A DNA stretch of 64,000 nt from Strigamia acuminata (GCA_949358305.1 OX442314.1:5645087-5709086), one strand, 5' to 3'; positions 28,310 to 39,956 are shown, counted from the stretch's first letter. Program-made: numbers and translations. Notes: generated by a model not told the origin, from the sequence alone.

Positions 28310-28800
28310 GAAGTCATCTGGTGCACTTCACATGCTTTTCCTTGAAAATCTGGTCCAAAATATCCATTATTCTACTGGTTGAAATATCCGAAACAATCCA
28401 CACACTTCACGTGTATTTTTCTGGTCAAAATGTCCGAAATTCACAATTTTCGCTGGTCTATGGTGTCCAAATCGATTCCCACACTTCACGTGTGTTTTCC
28501 TCTTGAAATTTGGGTCCAGAAAACGTCCAAAACATGCAAAACGTTCAAAAATGCCTCGCACGAGTCCAAATGGTACAAACCGTCGTCTGTGCTGCACGGC
28601 ACGTCCTTCGCGAACGTTTCGGCGACGTTCCTCGTTGTCCGCGAACGTCCGTGCGACGTTCCTCGTCGATTAGCGGTCGACGCCGCGAACGTGTCGGAAA
28701 TGTGCGGCCCTGGCAATCGTACGATCGGCGTGCGCTCGAAAACATAAATTTGTGTTTAAAAATGTCAGCAATTACTAACCTTGCTTTTGCCTAAGTATGG
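28310..28800 (+). other. GC-rich stretch with degenerate repeats in the TIR element
   Basis: Three degenerate units contain CACACTTCACGTGTATTTTTC-like sequence and TCTGGTC/GTCCAAA (28320-28520). A GC-rich part then repeats GACGTTCCTCGT and GCGAACGT (28590-28700). ORFs overlap in several frames but none resembles a known protein. Confidence 0.4.
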
Positions 28801-29449
28801 CTGTTCAGCTAGGTAATGAGCACTGCTCATTTCTTGAGTCCTTGACCAGTTTCTTGCTGGATTCCTCTTTTCATGATAGACTGACTGGGGGCATCCATCT
28901 TGAATGACTTATTCCAGTGGCCAAATAATTCATGTGCTCAGCCATGATTGGAGGAATTTTTCCATCAGCCACTTATTGATAAGTCATGATTGGAGTGACT
29001 TATCAATAGGCCACTTATTGCAATTGAATTATCTTTTCAGTGATGTAAATTACATCATTTCCTGTGGCTGGTAAGATATTTCAGCCACATCAGCCAAATA
29101 ATTGCTCACTTTGTATGGAGTTTAACCAAATGACTTACATGAATTATTGATAATTCAGATTATGATAAGTCAAATTTGGATTTTAACTTTGAATGCACCT
29201 AGTGATAAGTAAATGAATACATTTACTTACACCAATATCCTCCCAAAGTTGTGGCGGTGCACGAAAGTCAACCGCATCTCTCCGATCATTCGATTCATCG
29301 ACGTGCGATGATTTACACAAGCGAACCAGTACAATATAATATGACTTTTATACGGTTAATTTTTATTTTTACAAACAAAATTAAGTAATAATATCACTAT
29401 AAAAGTATCACAATAATAATATCACAGATAAAAATCACTAAACTACCAT

Positions 29450-29925
29450 AAAAAAATCAGTAATTTTTTGGCTTCTTTTTTCTTTGATTGCATTATTAAT
29501 GATAAAATATTCTTAATTTATCATGGTTAAATTGATGTCATCTGGAGTATTGTCCAAAGTATTGAGACGATGTTTAACAGCTTTTACATGTTACATAACT
29601 TGAGAAAGAGTTAATGGAGATGGACTATCTTTAAGATCAACTTGTTCATCATCTTCCTCTTCCTCATCTCCTTCTTTAGTTTGAAGAGCTTGATGACAAA
29701 TTTTGTCATCAGTAAGTGATAATCTGCATTCCAAATTTTCGTCCAATTCCACATAATAGGATAAGATTTGAGAAATGCTTACACTTATTTGAAGTAGCCA
29801 TCTTGTTTCTACAGGAAATGGGTCTTATAACGAGGGAAAAACCCACTTCCGGTATAAAAAATGTTCCTTATAGTGAGGGAATTCGTAATAACGAAATTCG
29901 TTATAAACGAATTTTTTAACATGGC
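29450..29925 (-). pseudogene. Tigger/pogo-like transposase C-terminal scrap
   Basis: On the minus strand near 29550-29750 a frame reads LDENLECRLSLTDDKICHQA then a Glu/Asp-rich segment (EGDEEEEDDEQVDL) and SPSPLTLSQVM, similar to pogo/Tigger transposase tails. Next to it (29826-29915) lie ATTCGTTATAA / AACGAATTTCG motifs typical of Tigger termini. An in-frame stop follows. The catalytic region is absent, so this is a deletion derivative. Homology is by impression only. Confidence 0.35.
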
Positions 29926-30098
29926 ATGGTAAAGGAAACCAGCCATTTATTTTTCAAAATTTGTTATGAACCTATTTGTCATTGAATTAACTAAATATTT
30001 TAGTTTATTTGGTGTTGTCCTTAGTATGGGTAGGTGCTTTATTTGGTGAAATTCAAACATTGGAACATTAATTTCATCTCTAAATGGAAGAAGAGTAG

Positions 30099-30712
30099 TG
30101 TAGATTCCAATCGCTTTTAGTTGGTCTTTCTAAAGTCTCTGGCTTCTTTGTAATTTAAGTGTATGTTTTTGAAATAAATCTGCAGCTTGCTTCCACCATG
30201 AATTTTGTACACTCACTGGGGTTGGAATTTATTGTCTTTAAAAAGATATATACAAAACGCTCCTATTGGAGCACCACTAATCCGATAATTGGCTTCAGCT
30301 GCATTCCTAGAAGGAGAGCTGAAGCCAGGTCATGTGACAATAATCTAACCCTCTTTAAATAAAAGGTTAATGACACCAAAATGTGAAAGATAAACATGTT
30401 AAAATTGAATACAAAATATTAAATTGAGTTTCACAGAATAATGAATGATAGAACATTAAAAGGAATATATCCAAATCAGAATATATAAATCAAATAAAAT
30501 GACATTAAAATACTAGAACAATTGAATAAAAAATGAACAAACACCAATGTAAAATTATCAAGTTAGGAAATATAAATGAAATGAATGACACTGAAATATT
30601 ACATCAAAGGAAGTAAAAATACACAAATATTAAATGTAGGATAAAAATGCAAAATAACAAATAAAATCAACACATTAAAGAGAATGTGAACAGTAAAACG
30701 CCAGTTTTCACA
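30099..30712 (-). repeat. BEL 3' LTR (614 bp)
   Basis: Minus strand: TGTGAAAACTGGCG to GGAATCTACA. It matches 36012-36625 with only scattered differences (for example GTTGGAATTT versus GTTGGACTTT at the 3' part). Same length, so the insertion is probably young. Confidence 0.93.
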
Positions 30713-33700
30713 CTCCCCCCGCGCCGATCTCACTTTGAACTTCCAAATGGACCAAACGCTGAATCGGACGCCTCAACTTAGCCCCACCCGAAGTAACAAG
30801 CTCGCATGATCGGACTTTGCCATCTCTTCCAACGCGCACTTCAGTGATACGGCCCATCTTCCACTGGAGCCGGGGTCGGCCTTGTTCTTCAACCAACACG
30901 ACGTCGCCTGCTTTTAATTCGAGGAGTCCCGACTTTCCAGACTGTGTCTTCAAATCTGTTAGGTATTCTTTTTGCCAACGATTCCAAAAAGAAAGCAGGG
31001 TTCTTTGACGATGACGCCATGGTCGGATAAAGGCCTCTTGTGTCGGCTCGATTTGGTTGATGTAACTAGGGTCCGGCAAGAATGTAACTCTTTCTCCCGT
31101 CAAGAAGTGGGCAGGAGTTAGGCTCTCAGGTTCATCGGGCTTCTCATAAACGTAGGTTAGCGGACGATGATTCAACACAGCTTCCACTTGGGTGAGGAGA
31201 GTGTTCAATTGAAAAAAGTTTAATGATGCAGTCCCAATAATTTTCTTCAAGCAGGATTTGACTGTCTTCACCATCCTTTCCCAAAATCCCCCCCACCACG
31301 GGCTATGTTCAACTATAAACTTCCAATTGATCCCCTTGTTGCATAGATAATTCTTGAACGACTCATCCTTGGTATTGTTCAATAATGCAGCCAATTCTTT
31401 GTTGGTACGGCGAAAAGTTGTCCCGTTGTCGCTATATAATGTCTTTGGTAATCCACGGCGACTCACAAATCGTTCGAACGCGTCGACAAAATCAGGCGTG
31501 TTGAGCGAGGGCACCAATTCGAGATGCACCGCTCGGATGTTAGCACAAGTAAACAGTGCGATGTATGCCTTTGTTTTGCGTCCTCTTATGTACAGGGGTC
31601 CCGCGAAGTCGACTCCTGTGACCGCAAATGGCTCGCAACGGGTGATTCTGTCAAATGGCAGCAATCCGGGTGATTCTTGCATCAATTTTCCCTGCACCTT
31701 CTTGCACGTGACACATCGACTTAATGTTGACTTCAAGGTTCTCCTTGCGGCTGGTGTCCAGTATGATTCTCTAAATTGGGCGAGCGTTGCTGTCAAGCCG
31801 CAGTGGAGAACCTGGGAATGAGAATGCGAAAATATTAGTTTGGTCAATTCGCATTTTTGTGGTAACACGATAGGTTGTGTTGCTGTTTGTTCATCTTTGG
31901 AGGTTTGTAGTCTGGTCCTCAGTCTCATTACTCCATTTGCATCGATGAACGGGTTGAGCAGCTTTAATTTGGATGCTGCCATCAATGGTTTCCCCTCGGT
32001 CAGTTGCTTCATTTCTGCGGCGTAGTGTTGCCGTTGTGAAGCGATGATCAATTTTTGCTTTGCCGTCACGAGTTCTTCTGCATTCAAAACCCCTTGTTGA
32101 CGGTGTCCGCTATCGGCTTTTTGTTTTGAGTTGTGTGCAAAACGATAGCACCAGGCCCACACTCGACATGTGCGTAAATATGACCTGGAAATTGGAAATG
32201 CAAAATTTTGATTATTTTGTTGAACTGCATTCGCATGGGTTTCTCCGCTTGGCTCTTCCTGATCGTCAGCTTCACTGTCTAATTCGTCTGGGTCTATGGG
32301 TAATTCTATCTTATTATTTGGCCAGTTCTCTTGTTCTTCACTTAGCCATTTTGGCCCTTTCCACCACAGTTCGTCATTTGTCAGCTCCGCTGCATCAATG
32401 CCTCTTGTCAGTCGGTCGGCTGGATTTTCCGGGCCCGCGACGTGTTTCCATGCCTTTACATGCGATTTTTCTCTGATTTTGATCGCTCGATTGTTTATAA
32501 ACGTTGGTGGTCGCTTGGATGTGTTTGTTATCCAATGCAAGCAGATCTGACTGTCGGTCCAGTAATGGTATCGGTTGCAGTCCATCACCTCTATTAATTG
32601 GTCTCTGAGACGTACTGCAAGAAGGGCGCCCATTAGTTCTAGCTTGGGCAGCGTCAATGGTTTTACTGGAGCCACTCTAGATTTAGAAAATAAAAAACTT
32701 ATTATTATTAAATTTTCTTCCTTTCTGCGCATATAAGCCACAGCGCCATAAGCTCTCGGGCTGGCGTCGCAGAATATGTGAATTTCGTTTTCTTGATGTG
32801 GCTTAAATCCAATCCATCTTGACAGTTGGACTTCTCTCAAATTGGGGATTTGTTTCGCCCATTTTTCCCAAGTTTCTTGCATTTCTTCATTTAATTTTTC
32901 GTCCCACTTCAATTTTCTTAGCCATAAAGTTTGAAAAAAAATCTTTGCCGTGATGGTGAAGGGACTCGCAAAACCCAATGGGTCAAAAATCTGTGCTGTT
33001 ATGCATATGACTCTTCGTTTGGTGATTTGTTTGGTTCCAACGTCTTCTGCAATTTCTATAGCCAGGCCTATCTGGTCTGAGCTTGGACTCCATCGCAATC
33101 CTAAAACCTTGGTTTCCTCGTCGTTCATCAAGTCGCGGTCGGATGGGACTTCTCGTCGCATTATTGCTCGCAATTTGGTCGAATTTGTCTGCCATTTCAC
33201 GAACTCCATTCCCGCTGCGGCCATGATGACGCGCGCCTGTCGAAAAATTTCTTCTGCCCTTTTCTCGCTGTCCAGGGAAGATATCAAATCGTCCATATAA
33301 AGAAATCGATTTATGAATTCGACGGCTAGTGGAAATTCGTCTTTAAATTTCTTCAAATGGTGCTTTATGGTCGCACTCAGCAGGAATGGGCTGGGGGCGG
33401 CTCCGAACAGCACTCGAGTTTGGCGTAAAATCTTGATTATTGCTCGTCCAATTCCGTCCCACAGCTCATCGACCCAAAAAAAACGTGTTGCATCGCGATC
33501 CCTCATGGCAATCTCTATCTGATGAAATGCTTTCTTGATATCGGCTATTAATGCAAACTCATGAATTCGAAACTTCAGCAAAACAAAAATCAAAGATGGG
33601 AGTAGATTGGCTCCCTTTGATAAACAGTCATTTAGAGACAATTGGCCCTTTTTATGTGAAGAAGCGTCGAATACTATTCGCAATTTGGTCGTCACTCGAT

Positions 33701-35702
33701 CTTCCTTGACCACAGGCCTGTGTGGCATGTAGTAAACGGGACCGGGAATTTCGCCTTTTGGCACCTCTTCAACAATGTTCTGCTCGATCTGCTCATCAAT
33801 GACTTTTTTATACTCGAGATATAAATTGGGCTGCTTACGGAAACGACGTATCAAATTGAGAAATCTCTGCTCGGCGATTTGGTAGTTGTCAGCGAGCTCA
33901 TCTGGATTCACTGTCCACGGTAATTGGACGGAATAATGGCTTCCTGTCCAGTTGATGGTTTGGTCGAATTTTTTCATTATTTCCTCATCTCCCGTGGTGG
34001 TCATGGACTCGTGCTGGACTCCAATCGATTCGAGCTCCCAAAATCTTCGTAACAGGTCGTCTGTGGAAGGAATAATAGTTATTTTGTTGGCTTGTGTCGG
34101 CGACGCGATGAGCTGTGTCCCCTGCGTCGTTTGTCCGTGCAACGTCCATCCCAAAATTGTGTTTACAGCAGCCAAATTTTCCTCGATAAATTTGGATTGA
34201 CCCGTGGTAATTTTGTTGTAATGATCCACGCCAAGCAGAATGTCTACTTCGCTCGAATGCAAGGCGGCCTGTCTGCAGTTCACTTGGATTCCCAAGTCTT
34301 TTAATTTGCTGCTTAACTGGGGGGTCGGAATTTCAGTTGGAGTGGTCGTGCATCGTGGCGTTTCAATTGCGTCGATTAATATGGCTGGAGATGTTCCATT
34401 GATCGGTTGTATCTTCACCTGGACTCGGTTTCTCACTTCCATCTTGGGATGCTGACCAAAAGTGGCGAGGTTTATTTTTTCCGTGCCCAATTTCTTCAAT
34501 TTCAATTTCTGGGCCACGTCGGCGCGAATAAATGTGCGTTGCGCTCCGCCGTCTATGTAGCAGACACCCTTGGTTTGCAGCTTCTCTCCGCTCAAATTCG
34601 CCATTTGGATCATCAAAAATTCGACAGCTGGTCGGTTTACGCTGACAACTGCATTTTGTTTAATTTCAGTCACCTCAATTTGTCTGTCGGAATTCAATTC
34701 GTTGTTTGCTGTCGATTTCGGCTTGGTGCACAAATACGTGTGGTGCTGTCCCTCGCATCGAAAGCACTTCATTGACGTGCGGCATTCCTTGGTTGAGTGC
34801 GGTGTTCGTCCGAGACACCGGAAACAAACGTTTTTTGTTTTTAGTTTTGCCATTCGTTCCTCGGCGTTGAGTGGACAGACTTTTCGATCATGGCTCTTCG
34901 AGTCGCAAAATTGGCAGGTCTTGACTGCAATTGACATCATCGACGCGGAGCTTTCTTGAACTCTTTTGTCTTTCTTGTCGAATCGCCTCTTTTCCTTCTT
35001 GAAGCTCGGGGCGTCGGGAGTTGTGTTCGACTTTTGATGTGATGCAGTCTGTTTTGATTGGTTCGCCATCATTTCGTATTGTGCTTCTTTCGTCACGAAA
35101 TCGTGCAGCCAATTCATGAGGCGGGGGACCGATCGTTCTGCAGCGTTCTCTCGATCATACTCTCGCATCAGCGTGCGTGGGATTGCTGTGGCCAGTGTGG
35201 GAAACAGCGTCCTTTGATACTCCTCGAGGCCCACGTCGATGTTGCTCAAATTCTCGATGTTTATCTCGACGTGACGGTGCAAACGCTGCAGTCCAGCATG
35301 ATCCTTTTCGTCCTTTACTGCAGGTAAAACGGATAAATTATTTATAAATCAATTTTCAAGCAAAAGTTTATCGCCATATTTCTTTTTTAGGCGATCAACT
35401 GCGACCAGGTAATTTGGTACAGTAATTTCTAACGCTTTGATGTCATTCAAAGCGTCCCCGTGCAGATACGTGCGCAGGTGAAGCAATTTATTTATATTGT
35501 CCAACTGTGTATCGTCTCCATACTGCACGCTAAATGTTCTCCAGAACCCACTCCAATCTTCTGGCCGCCTACCGTCAAATTTTGGCACTTCCAACGGTTT
35601 TCGTTTTATAGAATTGTTGGATTCAATGGTAGCGGTAAATTTTGAGGCACAGCGGGCTGAACTGGATAATTCCGAGCAGTGTACGTCATAATGGCGGCTC
35701 AA
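30708..35702 (-). CDS. BEL/Pao gag-pol polyprotein with one in-frame stop
   Basis: One frame from about 35702 to the stop at 30710-30708, inside the LTR start. Order: DUF1759 gag (LEVPKFDGRRPEDWSGFW), then a TGA at 35349-35351; DUF1759 continues (KDEKDHAGLQRLHRH); zinc knuckles CQFCDSKSHDRKVC, CFRCLGRTPHSTKEC and CFRCEGQHHTYLC; protease YIDGGAQRTF; RT with ALIADIKKAFHQIEI and YMDDLISS; RNase H FCDASPRAYGAVAY; integrase zinc finger (H...H...CVTC), GVDFAGPLY, SDNGTTF and HSPWWGGFWERMV; then the BEL C-terminal ESLTPAHFLTG / WRHRQ domain. All catalytic blocks look intact. The TGA alone interrupts an otherwise open frame. Confidence 0.9.
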
Positions 35703-35966
35703 GTTGATGTAGCGCGGTCCTCTATGGCGTCGATCGCGTTGCTCACCTCGTCCACCTCAAGGTCACTTTTTGCCAAGTCCATGGCCAAATCACTGGCTTT
35801 TGTAACGCGGAGCATTTTCCCCGCCAGTTGATCTGTCCAGATGCTGAGCACGTCTTTGGTCACCACCGGCACGCCAGCAAAGGCAGTTGTAATGGCGGCC
35901 ATTAATGTCTGCAGCCTGGATGGCTGTGGTCAAGGCCCTTCTCTTCAATTCAAATTTCGGAGGCAT
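35703..35966 (-). pseudogene. BEL gag N-terminus, frameshifted
   Basis: The natural start is ATG 35966 (MPPKFELKRRALTTAIQ). That frame is lost near 35900. The gag-like sequence continues in another frame (TTAFAGVPVVTKDVL, VSNAIDAIEDRATST) to a TGA at 35699-35701, after which it returns to the pol frame. Two shifts and a stop make the N-terminus non-functional as it stands, unless the assembly is wrong. Confidence 0.65.
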
Positions 35967-35990
35967 TTTTTTACTTGCAGTTTGGGGTAC

Positions 35991-36008
35991 TCCCGGGTTT
36001 CGGCACCA
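35991..36008 (-). other. BEL primer-binding site, tRNA-Phe type
   Basis: Minus strand TGGTGCCGAAACCCGGGA is the complement of the 3' end of arthropod tRNA-Phe (acceptor GCCGAAA, T-stem CCCGGG, then ACCA). It lies 3 nt from the LTR. Confidence 0.8.
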
Positions 36009-36011
36009 AAA

Positions 36012-36625
36012 TGTAGATTCCAATCGCTTTTAGTTGGTCTTTCTAAAGTCTCTGGCTTCTTTGTAATTTAAGTGTATGTTTTTGAAATAAATCTGCAGCT
36101 TGCTTCCACCATGAATTTTGTACACTCACTGGGGTTGGACTTTATTGTCTTCAAAAAGATATATACAAAACGCTCCTATTGGAGCACCACTAATCCGATA
36201 ATTGGCTTCAGCTGCATTCCTAGAAGGAGAGCTGAAGCCAGGTCATGTGACAATAATCTAACCCTCTTTAAATAAAAGGTTAATGACACCAAAATGTGAA
36301 AGATAAACATGTTAAAATTGAATACAAAATATTAAATTGAGTTTCACAGAATAAAGAATGATAGAACATTAAAAGGAATATATCCAAATCAGAATATATA
36401 AATCAAATAAAATGACATTAAAATACTAGAACAATTGAATAAAAAATGAACAAACACCAATGTAAAATTATCAAGTTAGGAAATATAAATGAAATGAATG
36501 ACACTGAAATATTACATCAAAGGAAGTAAAAATACACAAATATTAAATGTAGGATAAAAATGCAAAATAACAAATAAAATCAACACATTAAAGGGAATGT
36601 GAACAGTAAAACGGCAGTTTTCACA
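36012..36625 (-). repeat. BEL 5' LTR (614 bp)
   Basis: Minus strand: TGTGAAAACTGCCG to GGAATCTACA. Pairs with 30099-30712; followed inward by the tRNA-Phe-type primer site. Confidence 0.93.
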
Positions 36626-36630
36626 AGTAG

Positions 36631-36880
36631 TACATTGCTTCAGAATGTGGTGAAACAAATGTAGAATTTTGTGTAACAACTGCAAGATTTGGCCTTTAAT
36701 TCAGGGCAATTTTACCCAAATTATTAATTCTGCGCCAACATATAACTGGCCAAAAAAGTAATGAGAATTAATTTATTTTGGATCGACCTGATGGTGTTCT
36801 ACACTATTGGTATGATTTACACCCACTACCACATCTATTTTTTGCTAGTGGGTGCTAGTAAGTGAATAGCCTAAATGCCA
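36631..36880. other. Non-coding, inner sequence of the Tc1-type element
   Basis: No ORF. It continues the sequence interrupted by the BEL insertion (compare upstream of 30094) and leads into the right arm at about 36880-37047. Confidence 0.4.
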
Positions 36881-37106
36881 TTTTTTAAACAATTTTTTTT
36901 TATTTCTTAAATTTGATTTGAGTTATTGTCTAATAATTTTAAACAATGCTTTATTGTCATGATGTAAACCTGTAAATAAATTTTCAAGTAAAAATTTGCC
37001 TTGCAATCAAGAAACCTGTAGTGGTCTCAAACTTTTTCCCAACACTGTAAAGGATAAGTCAAAAGTGTGGAAATACTTTTTTTTCGTGAAAATGACTAAA
37101 GATCAA

Positions 37107-37400
37107 TAGGGGGTTTCATTAATTAAGCAATTTTGTAATTTTGCAACTTTAGCAATTTTGCACTTTTGGATTTGTCACATGATATCAGTTCCACCAATCA
37201 TGTGCATAATTGCAAAAACACAAAGCTGAAAAAATACACAATCACAAAATCAAAGGTAGTTTTGCTATTTTGGCAAAATGGCAGCAGCCAAACTCAATCC
37301 AAGTGGCCATCACAAATTGTGATTAACAATTAGTTGCAAAAACAATCTCATGATTTTGCAATTTTGCAATTATTTAAATCACATGACTTCCTATCCACCG
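37107..37400. repeat. Long-TIR MITE arm, TAGGGGGTTTCATTA family
   Basis: Begins TAGGGGGTTTCATTAATTAA and has many AATTTTGCAA / CACAAAATC motifs. The complement of 57140-57455 starts TAGGGGGTTTCATTATATGA and shares CACATG.TATC.GTTC.ACCAATCA and AAAGGTAGTTTT. The two could be arms of one element split by gypsy-1 and gypsy-2, or two copies. Confidence 0.5.
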
Positions 37401-37408
37401 TATTGGGT

Positions 37409-37741
37409 TGACGCTGGAGGACCACCAGCGCACGTTGCAGGGGGGGAGTCAGACTTGTGACGCTGGGGGGACCACCAGCGCACGTTGCAAGGGGAAACCG
37501 AACTCGTGATACTTGATGATCACCAGCGCGCGTTGCTTGAGGGGGGGTCACCGGACGCTGCCGCCCAGTGACCACCCAGGCAAGGTAATTATTGTGAGCA
37601 GCCAATCAAGGCTGTCGTGGAAAGGGGGAGAAACCCTGGTTGTGTAAAATAAAGAGACACTTGAGATACAGTTGTCAAAAAGCAAAGACGTGTTTCTTGT
37701 CCGCTGTTTTCATTTCAAACAACATTCAACGAAAGTTCACA
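37409..37741 (+). repeat. gypsy-1 5' LTR (333 bp)
   Basis: TGACGCTGGAGGACC to GAAAGTTCACA. Its first part is two copies of a 49-bp unit (GACGCTGGAGGACCACCAGCG...GTCAGACTTG). The segment after the LTR reads TCAGAAGTGGGGTAAG; I cannot assign a primer tRNA. Confidence 0.85.
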
Positions 37742-37955
37742 TCAGAAGTGGGGTAAGACGACCGTAAATGCGACTGAACAATACGTAGACGATACGAGAG
37801 AGACGTAAAGCAGACGTAAAACGAGACGACGATCGTTTTGCGACGAGACGAGGTTCAACAAGCGAGAAGCCACGTGAAAGGTCCGGAAATAAGGGAGAGC
37901 GATTTGCTGGGACGACACGAGGTGAAGTTGAACTTTTTTAAAAAAAAAAAACGAG

Positions 37956-39950
37956 ATGGCTGCAAAGCAAAAACGAGCGGCGGTGTTGGCAAAAATTCAA
38001 CGCGGAGAGCTGCCGGCAGACGACGAGTGGGAGCGGCTACGGATCCAGGACATTAAACCGTTGTTGCGGGCGCGCAATATTGCGCCACCAAAACTAAAGT
38101 TCGATTACCTGAGTTTGCTGCGCCAAGTGTTGAGAGAGGAGGCGGGAATCGAAGAAGACGACGAAGAGAACGACGAGGAAACCGACGAGGATGACGGCGA
38201 CGAACCCAAGGTAGAAGAACAAAATAAGAATGACGAGTCACGTGAAGCAAACGTGCCACCGGCAGTGAGCGGTGTATTCAGTGCGGAGCAGGTGGCACAA
38301 ATGATGCAAATGATGCAGATGATGCAGACGCTGCAGAAAGAGCCAAAAGAGGTGAAAAATGCACCAAAGTTGCCGCGATTTTCGGGCGATCAAAACGAGT
38401 TGCGCACGACCACCGGGTGGTTACACGATGTCGACGAGTACGCCAGGGAGTGCAAATGGACAAATGTGACCAAGGTGACGTCTGCGGCGGCAGCTTTGGA
38501 CGGGCCGGCGAAGGTGTGGCACGAGAACGCAGGGACGACGATCCGAAAATTCGACGAATGGGCGGCCGAGCTGAAGCGGAATTTCCCGGATGCGCAGTTA
38601 ACGTACGAGGAGAAGGAGAGGTTGATTCGGGCACCACAAAAGAGCGACGAAACGGCGGAGACGTATCTGCGACGAAAATGGGCAACATGTGAGAAGTTGG
38701 GAATGGCGATCGGCGACGCACAGAACTATTTGTTAGACGGGCTAAAAATTAAATCAGCCGTGTCTCCCATGTATTTCCAACAATACAACCACATCAGTGA
38801 AATTGTTCGCACGATGCGAGGCGTGGAAGCCCGCACGAAAAGCGCAACAATCGAAACGAAGGGGAAAACGACAGCGACGATGACGAGACCAGGCGGAAAG
38901 AGTTACGACGCGGGACCAAAGTGCTTTAAATGCGGCGAGAAAGGGCACCAGCGGGCGGACTGCACTAATGAGTTCAAGTGCTTTAAATGTCACGAGTCGG
39001 GACATTTATCCAGTGCGTGCACAAACGGCGTAAAATGTTTCAATTGCAACGGGTTTGGGCACATGGCCAACGCGTGCCCAGAGCCGAAAAGGGAACGAAA
39101 ACAGTCATCAAAGCCCAAGGCGGATGCCAAACCAAAGGAAGTGAAAAGGGTTGTGGTCACCAGCATGCAACCTAAATTCCAAGTAGAGATGCGAATCGAC
39201 GGGAAGACATGCAGTGCGGGGATCGACACGCAAAGCGACGTGTGCCTGATCAGCAAGACGTTCGCGAAACGTACGAAAATTGACGAGCCCAATTACGAGT
39301 ACGTGATTGAGGGCTTTAATCAAGATGCAAGTAGCTACCGAGGACGCACCAAATGCGACGTTGAGTGCTCGGGTGTAAGGTTGGAGAATGTTGAATTTTA
39401 CGTCGTCGACGACGCCAAAATGACGACTGAAATATGGATTGGCAAACCATTCCTGGAGCACCCGTCGATTACAATGCGGTCCGAGGGAGGTCGGGTGACA
39501 TTCAAACAAGGCGAGGAGATACGAGACGAGTCGGGCATCACGAAAATCGAGCCGAAACCCGCGACCACGAGACCACGGGCGCTCGTGATCGACGAGAATC
39601 GAATTGTGCCGGCTCATTCAGTGAGCTTGGTGTCGGTGCGGGCCAAAAATCAGCCGGACGGGCTGTTCTACGTGGAGGGCGAGCGGGCGATGGCAGATCG
39701 ATTGGGGGTGCCAGAGGGACTGATCGAAGTAAGGGACGAGCGGGCGACGATGCCAATAATTAACGACGGGCCGGAGGAAGTACGAGTTGTACGGGGACGA
39801 AAACTTGGCCACGCTGAAATTACCGAGGAGGAACCATCGCTGCGGCAGATTAAGGTCAAGAAGGTGGCAACGAGCGAGACGAGCACGAGGGCACGAGTGA
39901 CGGCCGCCGACATTAATTTGGGCAAGGCAGTGACGGCAGAGGAAACATAG
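37956..39950 (+). CDS. gypsy-1 gag-protease, 664 aa
   Basis: ATG 37956 follows an A-rich leader. The N-terminus (MAAKQKRAAVLAKIQRGELP) is followed by an acidic linker; gag helices include WLHDVDEYARECKW, AKVWHENAGTTIRKFDEWA and LIRAPQKSDETAETYLRRKW. Three CCHC knuckles occur at about residues 325-375: CFKCGEKGHQRADC, CFKCHESGHLSSAC, CFNCNGFGHMANAC. The retropepsin follows (about 405-500), but its active site reads DTQSDVCLIS instead of D-T/S-G. ORF stops at TAG 39948-39950, directly before RT, with pol continuing in the same frame. Confidence 0.9.
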   Translation: MAAKQKRAAVLAKIQRGELPADDEWERLRIQDIKPLLRARNIAPPKLKFDYLSLLRQVLREEAGIEEDDEENDEETDEDDGDEPKVEEQNKNDESREANVPPAVSGVFSAEQVAQMMQMMQMMQTLQKEPKEVKNAPKLPRFSGDQNELRTTTGWLHDVDEYARECKWTNVTKVTSAAAALDGPAKVWHENAGTTIRKFDEWAAELKRNFPDAQLTYEEKERLIRAPQKSDETAETYLRRKWATCEKLGMAIGDAQNYLLDGLKIKSAVSPMYFQQYNHISEIVRTMRGVEARTKSATIETKGKTTATMTRPGGKSYDAGPKCFKCGEKGHQRADCTNEFKCFKCHESGHLSSACTNGVKCFNCNGFGHMANACPEPKRERKQSSKPKADAKPKEVKRVVVTSMQPKFQVEMRIDGKTCSAGIDTQSDVCLISKTFAKRTKIDEPNYEYVIEGFNQDASSYRGRTKCDVECSGVRLENVEFYVVDDAKMTTEIWIGKPFLEHPSITMRSEGGRVTFKQGEEIRDESGITKIEPKPATTRPRALVIDENRIVPAHSVSLVSVRAKNQPDGLFYVEGERAMADRLGVPEGLIEVRDERATMPIINDGPEEVRVVRGRKLGHAEITEEEPSLRQIKVKKVATSETSTRARVTAADINLGKAVTAEET

Positions 39951-39956
39951 ATAATT

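Larger units (their letters stand above)
27205..29199. mobile_element. TIR element with TA duplication, same family as 4330-9991
   Basis: Ends GGTGCATTCAAAG and its complement CTTTGAATGCACC, with TA at 27203-27204 and 29200-29201. Subterminal CACAGGAAATGATG.AATTTACATCA is inverted near the other end (about 29042-29065). The 1995-bp interior holds T-rich tandem repeats, AT-rich sequence and a GC-rich stretch, with no transposase recognised. Confidence 0.7.
30099..36625 (-). mobile_element. BEL/Pao LTR retrotransposon, nearly complete (6527 bp)
   Basis: Two 614-bp LTRs bound a minus-strand gag-pol, with a 5-bp duplication AGTAG (30094-30098, 36626-36630). A tRNA-Phe-type primer site sits 3 nt inside the 5' LTR, and a G-rich polypurine tract ends at the 3' LTR. 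Reading frames are broken in the gag N-terminus and by one TGA at 35349-35351. The insertion lies in the large gene B intron. Confidence 0.93.
25033..37047. mobile_element. Tc1/mariner-type element stretched to 12 kb by nested insertions
   Basis: The left arm begins CAGTGGTGGAAAAAAGTTTG after TA (25031-25032). The right arm ends as its complement at 37047 before TA (37048-37049). The arms match over about 165 bp (GACCAC, ACTTGAAAATTTATTTAC, ATCATGACAAT, GCATTGTTTAAAAT). Between them lie a foldback MITE, a TIR/TA element, Tigger-like debris and a BEL element. No Tc1 transposase was recognised, so it may have been a long-TIR non-autonomous element. Pairing of the two arms as one insertion is inferred. 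Confidence 0.5.

Noticed and set aside
28310-28800. Host gene in the GC-rich stretch
   Set aside because: Overlapping ORFs in four frames with no recognisable motif and strong internal repeats.
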